In this document: piece by piece, positions 1 to 5,730 of the stretch
How positions within the stretch are numbered: position 1 is the first letter of the stretch
How the letters are laid out: each line of letters opens with the position of its first letter
DNA from: Kiritimatiellia bacterium
Lineage (GTDB): Bacteria > Verrucomicrobiota > Kiritimatiellia > RFP12 > UBA1067
Reading direction: 5' to 3'
Length of the DNA: 6,099 nucleotides
Assembly: GCA_017965685.1 (NCBI GenBank)
Contig: JAGCPM010000219.1
Span: 1-6,099 of the forward strand
Made by a program: the position numbers and the translations under genes
Notes under the pieces: model-generated
Seen by the model: only the letters and a program-made list of their open reading frames with translations
What the model was told of the DNA's origin: nothing
Databases searched by the model: none

Positions 1-1138
1 CTATTCCAATGAGTATCGCGGGGAACCATGGCGAAATAGGACCCAGGGGCTGCGCGGCGAGCGCGGCTATCGGGAAGAACGCGAAAATGAGCATCGCAAG
101 CATCCTGCCGGAGTAGGGCTCCATTCCTTTCTTTTCCACAAAGTATTTCGGCAGGTATCCGCCGCCGATGGAAAGGAACGTCACGATTGCGTACAGCGTC
201 GCAATCAGAGCCATCGCCTTCGGGTTGTCCGAGGAAAGCCCAAATTGATCCTTGAAGTATGCCGGAGTCCAGAAGAGGAAGAACCACCACACGCCGTCCG
301 TGAAAAACTTGCCGGCGATGAAGGACCACGTCTGTCTGAAAGTGAAGCACTTGAAGAAGCCTATTGTCTTTTCCTCCGCGACTTCGACGGTCTGTGTCGC
401 GTTGTCGGATTCGATGTACGCGAGTTCCTCGGCGTTGACATAGGGGCTTTCCTTCGGCTTGCGGTATAGCCATATCCAGAATCCCATCCAGACGAAGCCG
501 AGCGCACCGATTATGATGAAGGCCATCTCCCATCCGCCGCCCACGCCAATGGACTTGAAGTACTTTGCCAGAAGGGGAATCACGACGGGCGATGCCAGAG
601 CCCCAACGGATGCGCCGGCGTTGAATACTGCCGTCGAGAGCGCGCGGTCCTTCTTGGGGTTGTACTCCGCCGTCACTTTGATGGCGGCGGGGAAGTTGCC
701 CGCTTCGCCGAGTGCCAGCATCGAGCGGCACGCGAGGAACAGCCACACGCTCGTTGTTGCTATCGCAAGTCCGGCCGAGCCGCCCAGTTTCACTGCTTCG
801 CCCATGGCGGAGAGCGAATCGTAGCCGCAGAGAACCATAGTGGCAACGCCGCATGCCGCATGCAGGCAGGCCGCTAGAGACCAGAAGAATATAGCCCAGA
901 GATAGCCTTTCTTCGTTCCGAGCCAGTCTATTAGCTTGCCGGCAACGAGTGAAATGCATGCGTAGAATATCGAGAAAAACGCGGTGATGGTGCCGTAGTT
1001 CGCGTCGGTCCATCCGAATTCCGGCGCGATGAAGTCCTTCCATGTCAGCGACAGGACCTGCCGGTCGAGGTAGTTTACGGTGGTCGCGAAGAAAAGCATC
1101 GCGCATATGATCCACCTGAAGTTGCTCATTTTTTTCAT
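1..1138 (-). CDS. MFS transporter, ACS/hexuronate (ExuT-like) type, 3' end outside window
   Basis: This is an inner-membrane major facilitator superfamily symporter, probably taking up an organic anion such as a hexuronate or related sugar acid. 379 codons are visible with no stop before the left edge, so the last transmembrane helices are missing (full-length relatives have about 420-460 residues). Visible landmarks are NYLDRQVLS at residues 22-30, typical of the anion:cation symporter family; an MFS motif-A-like loop GKLIDWLGTKKG at 67-78; GEAGNFPAAIK at 144-154; and TDGVWWFFLFWTPAYF at 280-295, which resembles ExuT-type proteins. A charged cytoplasmic loop lies at about 226-270. Between the third and fourth helices there is an extra stretch at about 100-130. 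ATG 1138 is preferred over the in-frame ATG at 1144 because AGGAG at 1150-1146 lies 7 nt from it. It lies 40 bp downstream of the helicase on the same strand. The family is clear; the substrate is inferred. Confidence 0.85.
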   Translation of the reverse strand, partial: MKKMSNFRWIICAMLFFATTVNYLDRQVLSLTWKDFIAPEFGWTDANYGTITAFFSIFYACISLVAGKLIDWLGTKKGYLWAIFFWSLAACLHAACGVATMVLCGYDSLSAMGEAVKLGGSAGLAIATTSVWLFLACRSMLALGEAGNFPAAIKVTAEYNPKKDRALSTAVFNAGASVGALASPVVIPLLAKYFKSIGVGGGWEMAFIIIGALGFVWMGFWIWLYRKPKESPYVNAEELAYIESDNATQTVEVAEEKTIGFFKCFTFRQTWSFIAGKFFTDGVWWFFLFWTPAYFKDQFGLSSDNPKAMALIATLYAIVTFLSIGGGYLPKYFVEKKGMEPYSGRMLAMLIFAFFPIAALAAQPLGPISPWFPAILIGI

Positions 1139-1145
1139 CACCATT

Positions 1146-1150
1146 CTCCT
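1146..1150 (-). promoter_or_regulatory. Ribosome binding site of the MFS transporter
   Basis: On the minus strand AGGAG is followed by 7 nt and ATG 1138. The alternative in-frame ATG at 1144 would leave only 1 nt of spacing, so this site favours 1138 as the start. Confidence 0.7.
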
Positions 1151-1165
1151 TTGTCTGTTTCGTTA

Positions 1166-1201
1166 TATGCGGAGTATATCAAAATTTTCTGCGGCGGTGA
1201 A
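1166..1201 (-). promoter_or_regulatory. Possible extended -10 promoter for the MFS transporter
   Basis: On the minus strand TATACT (1178-1173) is preceded by TG plus one base, giving the extended -10 TGATATACT; the TGA is the stop codon of the helicase. Seventeen nt upstream is TTCACC (1201-1196), a partial -35. A start near 1166 would give a leader of about 28 nt containing the AGGAG. The layout resembles the extended -10 elements at 2493-2532. This is motif evidence only; the transporter could also be read through from the helicase. Confidence 0.4.
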
Positions 1202-2486
1202 TAGGCTTGTTTCTGTTTTTCGGTTTTTTGCCGCCCGGCCCACTGTGTTCGCGCTTGAACCACGGCGCCTGCGGAAGGCCAATATTCTTGCGCCCGGCTT
1301 TCTCCTCGGCGATGATGTCATGGAGCGGCTGGTCGCGGTCTACCCGTATGGAACGTTTCATGTATCGTTCAATCGCCTTGAGAAGTGCGCGTTCGTCGCC
1401 GGCTACGAAACTGATTGCCAGGCCGCCAGCCCCTGCGCGCGCCGTCCGGCCTACACGGTGGACGTAGCTTTCCACTTCTATAGGCAACTCCATGTTCACT
1501 ACGCACGAGACGTCGGGCACGTCTATTCCGCGCGAGGCGATGTCGGTCGCGACGAGCACTCTGGCCTCGCCTTTGCGGAACGCGTCCAGTGCGCGCGTAC
1601 GCTGGTTTTGCGTCTTGTCAGAGTGTATGGCGGCGCACAGGATGGATTCGCGGCCGAGACGCTTCGCGATGCGGTCCACTCCGTGGCGCATCTTCGCGAA
1701 GACTATTACGCGCGTCCATTCTGGGTGCGTCTTCAATAGGTGAATCAGAAGCGCATCCTTCTGCGAGCGCTCTACGAACATCACGCGATCGTCAAGGAGC
1801 TTCGAGATGTTTGCGGCGGGCGCGGGGTTGGCCGGATTGTCGCTTCCAATCGTGACCTGCACAGGGTCGGTGACGAGCGAGCCGGCGAGAGCGCGGATTG
1901 CGGGCGACATCGTGGCGGAGAAGAAAAGCGATTGGCGCATCGCGGCGACTGGGAGCTTGGAGATTATGCGCTTGATGTCCGGAAGGAAACCCATGTCGAG
2001 CATGCGGTCGGCCTCGTCAAGGACGAAGAACTCGACATGGTCGAGTTTCACTATACCTTGGGTCATGAGGTCTATCAGGCGGCCGGGACAGGCGATCATG
2101 ACCTCCGCGCCTTTCTTGATGTCCTTGACCTGACCGTATTGCGACACTCCGCCTATGATGCAGGCGAAGGGAATCTCTGCGTATTTGGAATACGTGCGCA
2201 CGCATGCGGCGGTTTGCGCGGCCAGTTCTCGCGTGGGGCTCAAAACGAGCGCGCGAGGATGTCCAATGTGGCGCGGCCGACGGTCGCGGACGAGCCGGTG
2301 CAGAATCGGAAGCATGAATGCAGCCGTCTTTCCGGTGCCGGTCTGGGCGATCCCGATGAAGTCGCGACCCTCCAAAAGATGCGGAATAGCCTTGTTTTGG
2401 ATAGGGGTTGGCGATATGTAAGAGGCATCGGCGATGGCCTTTTGCAACGTCTGGTCGAGCGACCCGAAAATATTTTCTTCAAACAT
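1179..2486 (-). CDS. rhlE: DEAD-box ATP-dependent RNA helicase, RhlE subfamily
   Basis: This cytoplasmic ATP-dependent RNA helicase probably remodels rRNA or mRNA structure (ribosome assembly, RNA decay, cold adaptation). All superfamily-2 motifs are intact in its 435 residues: Q motif with F7 and Q30, motif I AQTGTGKT 47-54, Ia PTRELA 84-89, Ib CPGR 133-136, II DEAD 157-160, III SAT 190-192, IV VIVFAK 260-265, V ATDIASRGID 313-322 and VI HRVGRTARAG 343-352. A short basic tail (about 408-435, ending HRRRKF) replaces any folded accessory domain, as in RhlE proteins, and probably binds RNA. The N-terminus starts directly on the Q-motif region, so M1 at 2486 is the natural start. Yet no Shine-Dalgarno precedes it, and a TATAAT box lies only 8 nt upstream, suggesting a leaderless or nearly leaderless transcript. 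It is divergent from the pyrophosphorylase gene and 40 bp upstream of the transporter. RhlE is the best subfamily fit; the exact cellular role is inferred. Confidence 0.95.
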   Translation of the reverse strand: MFEENIFGSLDQTLQKAIADASYISPTPIQNKAIPHLLEGRDFIGIAQTGTGKTAAFMLPILHRLVRDRRPRHIGHPRALVLSPTRELAAQTAACVRTYSKYAEIPFACIIGGVSQYGQVKDIKKGAEVMIACPGRLIDLMTQGIVKLDHVEFFVLDEADRMLDMGFLPDIKRIISKLPVAAMRQSLFFSATMSPAIRALAGSLVTDPVQVTIGSDNPANPAPAANISKLLDDRVMFVERSQKDALLIHLLKTHPEWTRVIVFAKMRHGVDRIAKRLGRESILCAAIHSDKTQNQRTRALDAFRKGEARVLVATDIASRGIDVPDVSCVVNMELPIEVESYVHRVGRTARAGAGGLAISFVAGDERALLKAIERYMKRSIRVDRDQPLHDIIAEEKAGRKNIGLPQAPWFKREHSGPGGKKPKNRNKPIHRRRKF

Positions 2487-2509
2487 ATTGCGATATTATA
2501 CCAAAAATC
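2487..2509 (-). promoter_or_regulatory. Extended -10 promoter of the helicase gene
   Basis: On the minus strand TATAAT at 2500-2495 is preceded by TGG (2503-2501), giving TGGTATAAT, an extended -10. No good -35 is seen at 17-18 bp spacing (CACATT or CCACAT), which extended -10 promoters tolerate. Transcription would start at about 2489-2487, only 1-3 nt before the helicase ATG at 2486. Confidence 0.65.
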
Positions 2510-2532
2510 CGCCCCGAAATGTGGTATAATAT
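2493..2532. repeat. Inverted repeat carrying both divergent -10 boxes
   Basis: The 11-bp arm ATATTATACCA at 2493-2503 is the exact reverse complement of TGGTATAATAT at 2522-2532, with an 18-nt spacer. Each arm contains the extended -10 of one of the two divergent genes. The symmetry may simply reflect two similar promoters back to back, or may serve as a shared operator. Confidence 0.75.
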
Positions 2533-2538
2533 TATGCA
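2516..2538 (+). promoter_or_regulatory. Extended -10 promoter of the pyrophosphorylase operon
   Basis: TGGTATAAT lies at 2522-2530 (TATAAT at 2525-2530). The -35 position (around 2501-2507, ccaaaaa) does not match TTGACA. A start near 2536-2538 gives a leader of about 24-26 nt that contains the ribosome binding site. It probably drives the whole rightward gene group. Confidence 0.65.
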
Positions 2539-2548
2539 AACAGCAAAC

Positions 2549-2554
2549 AAGGAG
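2549..2554 (+). promoter_or_regulatory. Ribosome binding site of the pyrophosphorylase gene
   Basis: AAGGAG is followed by 7 nt and ATG 2562. It sits just downstream of the promoter and fixes the start at 2562, even though the frame stays open far upstream on the strand opposite the helicase. Confidence 0.8.
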
Positions 2555-2561
2555 AAACCGG

Positions 2562-3905
2562 ATGAACTATACGTCTGCCGAAAAGATGCTGAAGAAGTGC
2601 TCGCAGGAGCACGTCCTCGCGTATTGGAAGAAGCTTGGCAAGAAGTCTCAGGAGGCTCTGCTGGCACAGATCGGGAAAATCGAGCCGGAGTCGCTCGCGT
2701 ACTGCCGCGCGGCGCTCGAGAAGGGCTCGGAGGTGCCGGATAGCTCGAAAGGCAAGGCGCCCAAGGTTGCAGTGCTGAAGGGCAAGAAGCTCGTCGAGGC
2801 TGTCTTGGCAGGCGAAAAGGAACTCAAGGCCGGACGTGTCGCCGCGCTTCTCGTGGCGGGTGGGCAGGGATCGCGCCTCGGGTACGACGGACCAAAGGGA
2901 TGCTACAGCATAGGACCGCTCACCGACGCGCCCCTCTTCTATTTCCACGCGAGAAAGATCCTTGCCAGGCAAATCAGGTACGGAAAGACAATCCCTTTTT
3001 ACATAATGACGAGCGAAGCCAACAATGCCGCCACTGTCAAGTGCTTCGAGGAGAACGGGTATTTCGGCCTCGACAAGAAGGACGTATTCTTCTTCACGCA
3101 GGGAATGTGGCCGGGAATGACGAAGGACGGCAAGATTCTCATGGACGCCAAGGACCACATATTCATGTCACCCGACGGCCATGGCGGACTTCTCGCGGCG
3201 CTAAAGAAGTCGGGTGCGCTCGCCGACATGAAAAAGCGCGGCATCAAGAGCGTGTTCTTCTTCCAGGTCGACAATCCGCTAGTTGAGATCGCCGATCCCG
3301 CGTTCGTCGGATACCACGTTCTCAACAAGTCCGAGTATTCGCTCAAGCTTTGCGCTAAGAGGGATCCTAAAGAGAAGGTGGGTGTGCCGATGCAGTTTGG
3401 CAAATCGTTCAGGATGGTCGAGTACACCGAGATGACCGACGAGCAGTGCAACAGGAAGAACAAGGATGGCAGCCTCTATTTCCTCTACGGCTCGCCCGCG
3501 ATACATGTTTTCGACCGCGCGTTTCTCGAGCGTGAGGCCGCGGTTCCGATGCCGCTCCACCTTGCATTCAAGAAGATTCCTTTCGTGGACGCGAAGGGCA
3601 GGCTCGTGAAGCCTTTGGAGCCGAACGCCTACAAGTTCGAGAAGTTCATTTTCGACATCCTGCCCAAGGCCAGGACGGCGGCGTTCCTCGCGTTCAACCA
3701 GAAGGACGAGTTCTCGCCCGTCAAGAACGCCGAAGGTGGCGATTCGCCTGCGACATGCAAGGCCGATATGCAGGCGAAGTGGCGCAAGTGGCTCGGTGAG
3801 GCGGGCGTAATGCTTCCCGAGGGAATGCAGATTGAAATCGATCCCGCGTACGCGATCGACGCGGCGGACATAAAAGCCAAAGGAATTTGCTTGGGGGCGG
3901 AATGA
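2562..3905 (+). CDS. UAP1-like UDP-sugar pyrophosphorylase (UDPGP family)
   Basis: This is a cytoplasmic nucleotidyltransferase that makes a UDP-sugar from UTP and a sugar 1-phosphate; UDP-N-acetylglucosamine (peptidoglycan and lipid A precursor) is the likeliest product, UDP-glucose the alternative. Its 447 residues align by eye with eukaryotic UAP1/AGX rather than bacterial GlmU. The helical N-terminus has HVLAYWKKLGKKSQ at 17-30. The nucleotide-binding loop is VAGGQGSRLG 98-107 followed by PKG 111-113. Other landmarks are YIMTS 147-151, SPDGHGG 203-209, QVDNPLVEIADPAFVG 235-250, FEKFIFD 359-365 and FSPVKNA 384-390. It is slightly shorter than human UAP1 (about 500-520), mainly at the C-terminus, and has no acetyltransferase domain. 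H207 stands where human UAP1 has an asparagine in APDGNGG, recalling the GHG of UDP-glucose pyrophosphorylases, so specificity is open. It is first in the rightward operon. The start is fixed by AAGGAG and by the promoter just upstream. Family assignment is strong; the substrate is inferred. Confidence 0.85.
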   Translation: MNYTSAEKMLKKCSQEHVLAYWKKLGKKSQEALLAQIGKIEPESLAYCRAALEKGSEVPDSSKGKAPKVAVLKGKKLVEAVLAGEKELKAGRVAALLVAGGQGSRLGYDGPKGCYSIGPLTDAPLFYFHARKILARQIRYGKTIPFYIMTSEANNAATVKCFEENGYFGLDKKDVFFFTQGMWPGMTKDGKILMDAKDHIFMSPDGHGGLLAALKKSGALADMKKRGIKSVFFFQVDNPLVEIADPAFVGYHVLNKSEYSLKLCAKRDPKEKVGVPMQFGKSFRMVEYTEMTDEQCNRKNKDGSLYFLYGSPAIHVFDRAFLEREAAVPMPLHLAFKKIPFVDAKGRLVKPLEPNAYKFEKFIFDILPKARTAAFLAFNQKDEFSPVKNAEGGDSPATCKADMQAKWRKWLGEAGVMLPEGMQIEIDPAYAIDAADIKAKGICLGAE

Positions 3906-5200
3906 AAGATCTCAAGGAAGCATACAGGACGATAGAGGCCGACCATTTCGCGCCGAAGATGGAGATAAGCTTCATCGACGGCGCTAAGCGGGAGACGTTC
4001 TTCTACGAGAAGGCGACCTGGAACATAGGCGGAGAAGAGAAGGGCCTGCGCTACGGCGAGAATCCCGGCCAGGAGGCGGCGCTATACCGCCTCGTGAACG
4101 GCAATCTCTCGCTCGGCGATGTGGAGATGGTGCAACCCGGGAGATATCTAGCTTTCGACGCGGAACTCCTGCAAAGCGGCAAGCATCCCGGCAAGACGAA
4201 CATCACCGATACGGACAACGCGCTCAACATCCTCCGGTATCTGATGGAGAAGCCGACGGCTGTCATCGTCAAGCACAACAACCCTTGCGGCGTGGCGACC
4301 GGCTCTACGCTCGCCGAGGCGTACTTCCGCGCGAACAAGGCTGACAGGCTCGCCGCGTTTGGCGGTGCGATAGCCCTCAACCGCGAGTGCGACATCGAAA
4401 CCGCGAAACTCATAATCGAGAACTATGCGGAAGTCGTCGTTGCGCCCGATTTCAAGCCTGGCGTGATGGACCTGTTCGCGACAAAGAAGAACCTCCGCGT
4501 GTTCCGCATAAGGAATATGGCTCGTCTGACCGAGTTTGTGGCGAAGCATGTCGTCGACTTCAAATCGCTCATCGACGGCGGCATAGTTGCGCAGACTTCG
4601 TTCAGCGCCAATGCCAGAAAGCCGGAGGATTTCATGCCGGCGTATTGCAATCGCAAGATTACGGACAAGGCCACCGGAGAAATCCGCTATGAAGAGCACA
4701 AGATCGCGCGACTCCCCACCGCGAAGGAATATGAAGACCTGGTGTTCGGGTGGCTTGTCGAGGCGGGCGTCACCTCGAACAGCGTCCTCTATGTCAAGGA
4801 TGGCGCGACCGTCGGAATAGGCACCGGCGAACAGGATCGCGTTGGCGTGGCCGAGATAGCCCGCGACAAGGCGTACACAAAACACGCAGACTGGATCGCC
4901 TGGGAGAAGTACCAGAAGCCGTATAACGATCTTCGTCTCGCGTTCGGCGAGGAGGATGGCGCGAAGAAGCAGGCCGAGATAATGGAGCAGACCAGAGCCG
5001 AAAAGGGCGGATTGCCCGGTTGCGCTATGGTTTCCGACGCGTTTTTCCCGTTCAGGGACGGCGCAGAGGTGGGCATCCGCCAGGGCATAACGTCTATAGT
5101 CCAGCCTGGCGGCGCAATCCGTGACTGGGACGTTATCGACTGCTGCAACGACGCTGGCGTAGCGATGGTCTTCACCGGACAGAGAAGCTTCAGGCACTGA
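3902..5200 (+). CDS. purH: Stand-alone AICAR transformylase (PurH C-terminal domain only)
   Basis: This cytoplasmic purine-synthesis enzyme transfers a formyl group from 10-formyltetrahydrofolate to AICAR, giving FAICAR, the penultimate step to IMP. The 432 residues match only the C-terminal transformylase half of bifunctional PurH (usually about 510-530 residues). Landmarks are LRYGENPGQEAALYR 49-63, KHNNPCGVATG 124-134 with the catalytic Lys-His pair K124/H125, AFGGAIALNR 152-161, VVVAPDF 178-184, SNSVLY 292-297, GIGTGEQDRV 305-314, SDAFFPFRDG 378-387, QPGGAIRD 401-408 and AMVFTGQRSFRH 421-432. The N-terminal MGS-like IMP cyclohydrolase domain is absent; about 48 residues of unassigned sequence take its place, and the frame is closed upstream by a stop at 3833. 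Start ATG 3902 overlaps the preceding stop as ATGA, which suggests translational coupling; a TTG at 3887 is a weaker alternative. There is no strong Shine-Dalgarno of its own, only a G-rich stretch. The transformylase identity is secure. Confidence 0.93.
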   Translation: MKDLKEAYRTIEADHFAPKMEISFIDGAKRETFFYEKATWNIGGEEKGLRYGENPGQEAALYRLVNGNLSLGDVEMVQPGRYLAFDAELLQSGKHPGKTNITDTDNALNILRYLMEKPTAVIVKHNNPCGVATGSTLAEAYFRANKADRLAAFGGAIALNRECDIETAKLIIENYAEVVVAPDFKPGVMDLFATKKNLRVFRIRNMARLTEFVAKHVVDFKSLIDGGIVAQTSFSANARKPEDFMPAYCNRKITDKATGEIRYEEHKIARLPTAKEYEDLVFGWLVEAGVTSNSVLYVKDGATVGIGTGEQDRVGVAEIARDKAYTKHADWIAWEKYQKPYNDLRLAFGEEDGAKKQAEIMEQTRAEKGGLPGCAMVSDAFFPFRDGAEVGIRQGITSIVQPGGAIRDWDVIDCCNDAGVAMVFTGQRSFRH

Positions 5201-5218
5201 CAACTGACAGGACTGGCC

Positions 5219-5224
5219 AAGGAG
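5219..5224 (+). promoter_or_regulatory. Ribosome binding site of exbB
   Basis: AAGGAG is followed by 5 nt and ATG 5230, in the 29-bp gap after the transformylase stop. No promoter or terminator is visible in that gap, so exbB is probably cotranscribed with the genes before it. Confidence 0.8.
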
Positions 5225-5229
5225 AAAAC

Positions 5230-5730
5230 ATGAACACAATCACATTCGAGCAGGCTTGGAACTACGGAGGGCCGATCATGTACGTCCTCGCGTTCCTTTC
5301 TGTGATGGCCCTCACCAATGTGCTGTACCTCTGGCTCGTCCAGAGGAAGGGCTCGTTCGTGAAGGAAGGGCTTGAAAAAGTCACTGGTTCGCCAGATCCG
5401 GCGGGCGAGGGCGTTAGGATCGCCGAGAGGACCTACCTGGCGGTGGATTGGCTCGCGGATATCGCGGCCATCGCGCCGCTTGTGGGACTCCTTGGCACGG
5501 TTCTCGGCATGTTCCAGGCGTTCGGCGGAATTGCGGCAGATGTCACTGCTGGAGCTAAGCCGGTCGTCCTCGCGCAGGGCGTCTCGCAAGCCATAGTCAC
5601 GACAATCTTCGGCCTTGTGGTTGCGATTCCGTCGCTCGCCCTGCACGCAGTATTCCGCAGACGCGCGGCAAGAAACATTGCCGCCCTTGAGGAGAAAGTC
5701 AATGAATTTTACGCCCAGGCACAAACCTAA
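5230..5730 (+). CDS. exbB: ExbB/TolQ/MotA-family proton channel subunit (ExbB-like)
   Basis: This inner-membrane protein forms, with ExbD, a proton-driven motor that energizes a TonB-type transducer for outer-membrane transport. Its 166 residues contain three predicted membrane helices: about 14-37, 77-99 and 121-144. The second carries PLVGLLGTVLGMFQAF (83-98), with T90 matching the channel threonine T148 of E. coli ExbB. The third carries GVSQAIVTTIFGLVVAIPS (117-135), with T125 matching T181. Q120 stands where E. coli ExbB has glutamate E176; glutamine occurs there in some ExbB paralogues. The protein is much shorter than E. coli ExbB (244): the cytoplasmic loop between helices 1 and 2 is only about 40 residues and the C-terminal tail about 22. 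Its 3' end overlaps exbD by 29 bp, a typical paired arrangement. Family is certain; assignment to ExbB rather than TolQ rests on the ExbD-like partner and could change with the genes beyond the window. Confidence 0.9.
   Translation: MNTITFEQAWNYGGPIMYVLAFLSVMALTNVLYLWLVQRKGSFVKEGLEKVTGSPDPAGEGVRIAERTYLAVDWLADIAAIAPLVGLLGTVLGMFQAFGGIAADVTAGAKPVVLAQGVSQAIVTTIFGLVVAIPSLALHAVFRRRAARNIAALEEKVNEFYAQAQT
5689..5694 (+). promoter_or_regulatory. Ribosome binding site of exbD inside exbB
   Basis: GAGGAG is followed by 7 nt and ATG 5702. It lies within the last codons of exbB and supports the overlapping start of exbD. Confidence 0.75.

Noticed and set aside
1080..1739. Plus-strand open frame of 219 codons over the helicase 3' end and transporter start.
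   Set aside because: It is antisense to two recognized genes and its translation has no family resemblance.
2493..2532. Inverted repeat read as a bidirectional terminator.
   Set aside because: It lies between divergent gene starts, the arms are AT-rich with an 18-nt loop, no U tract follows, and the arms contain promoter boxes.
1740..2561. The pyrophosphorylase frame stays open upstream for over 800 bp, giving a 721-residue reading.
   Set aside because: This stretch is the antisense of the helicase, whose motifs are all intact. A clear promoter and AAGGAG precede ATG 2562, and homology to UAP1 starts there.
2532..3158. Minus-strand open frame of 208 codons opposite the pyrophosphorylase.
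   Set aside because: It is the shadow of a conserved coding region and its translation is unrecognizable.
3887..3889. TTG as an upstream start for the transformylase.
   Set aside because: The purine-rich stretch lies only about 2 nt before it, whereas ATG 3902 makes a classic ATGA overlap with the previous stop.
5196..5209. Tandem 7-bp repeat ACTGACA-ACTGACA across the transformylase stop.
   Set aside because: Two short copies can arise by chance or slippage; there is no third copy and no link to a known site.
4148..5239. Long minus-strand open frame (363 codons) opposite the transformylase gene.
   Set aside because: It mirrors a well-conserved gene, shows no recognizable domain and no ribosome site, and GC-rich codon use easily leaves such antisense frames open.
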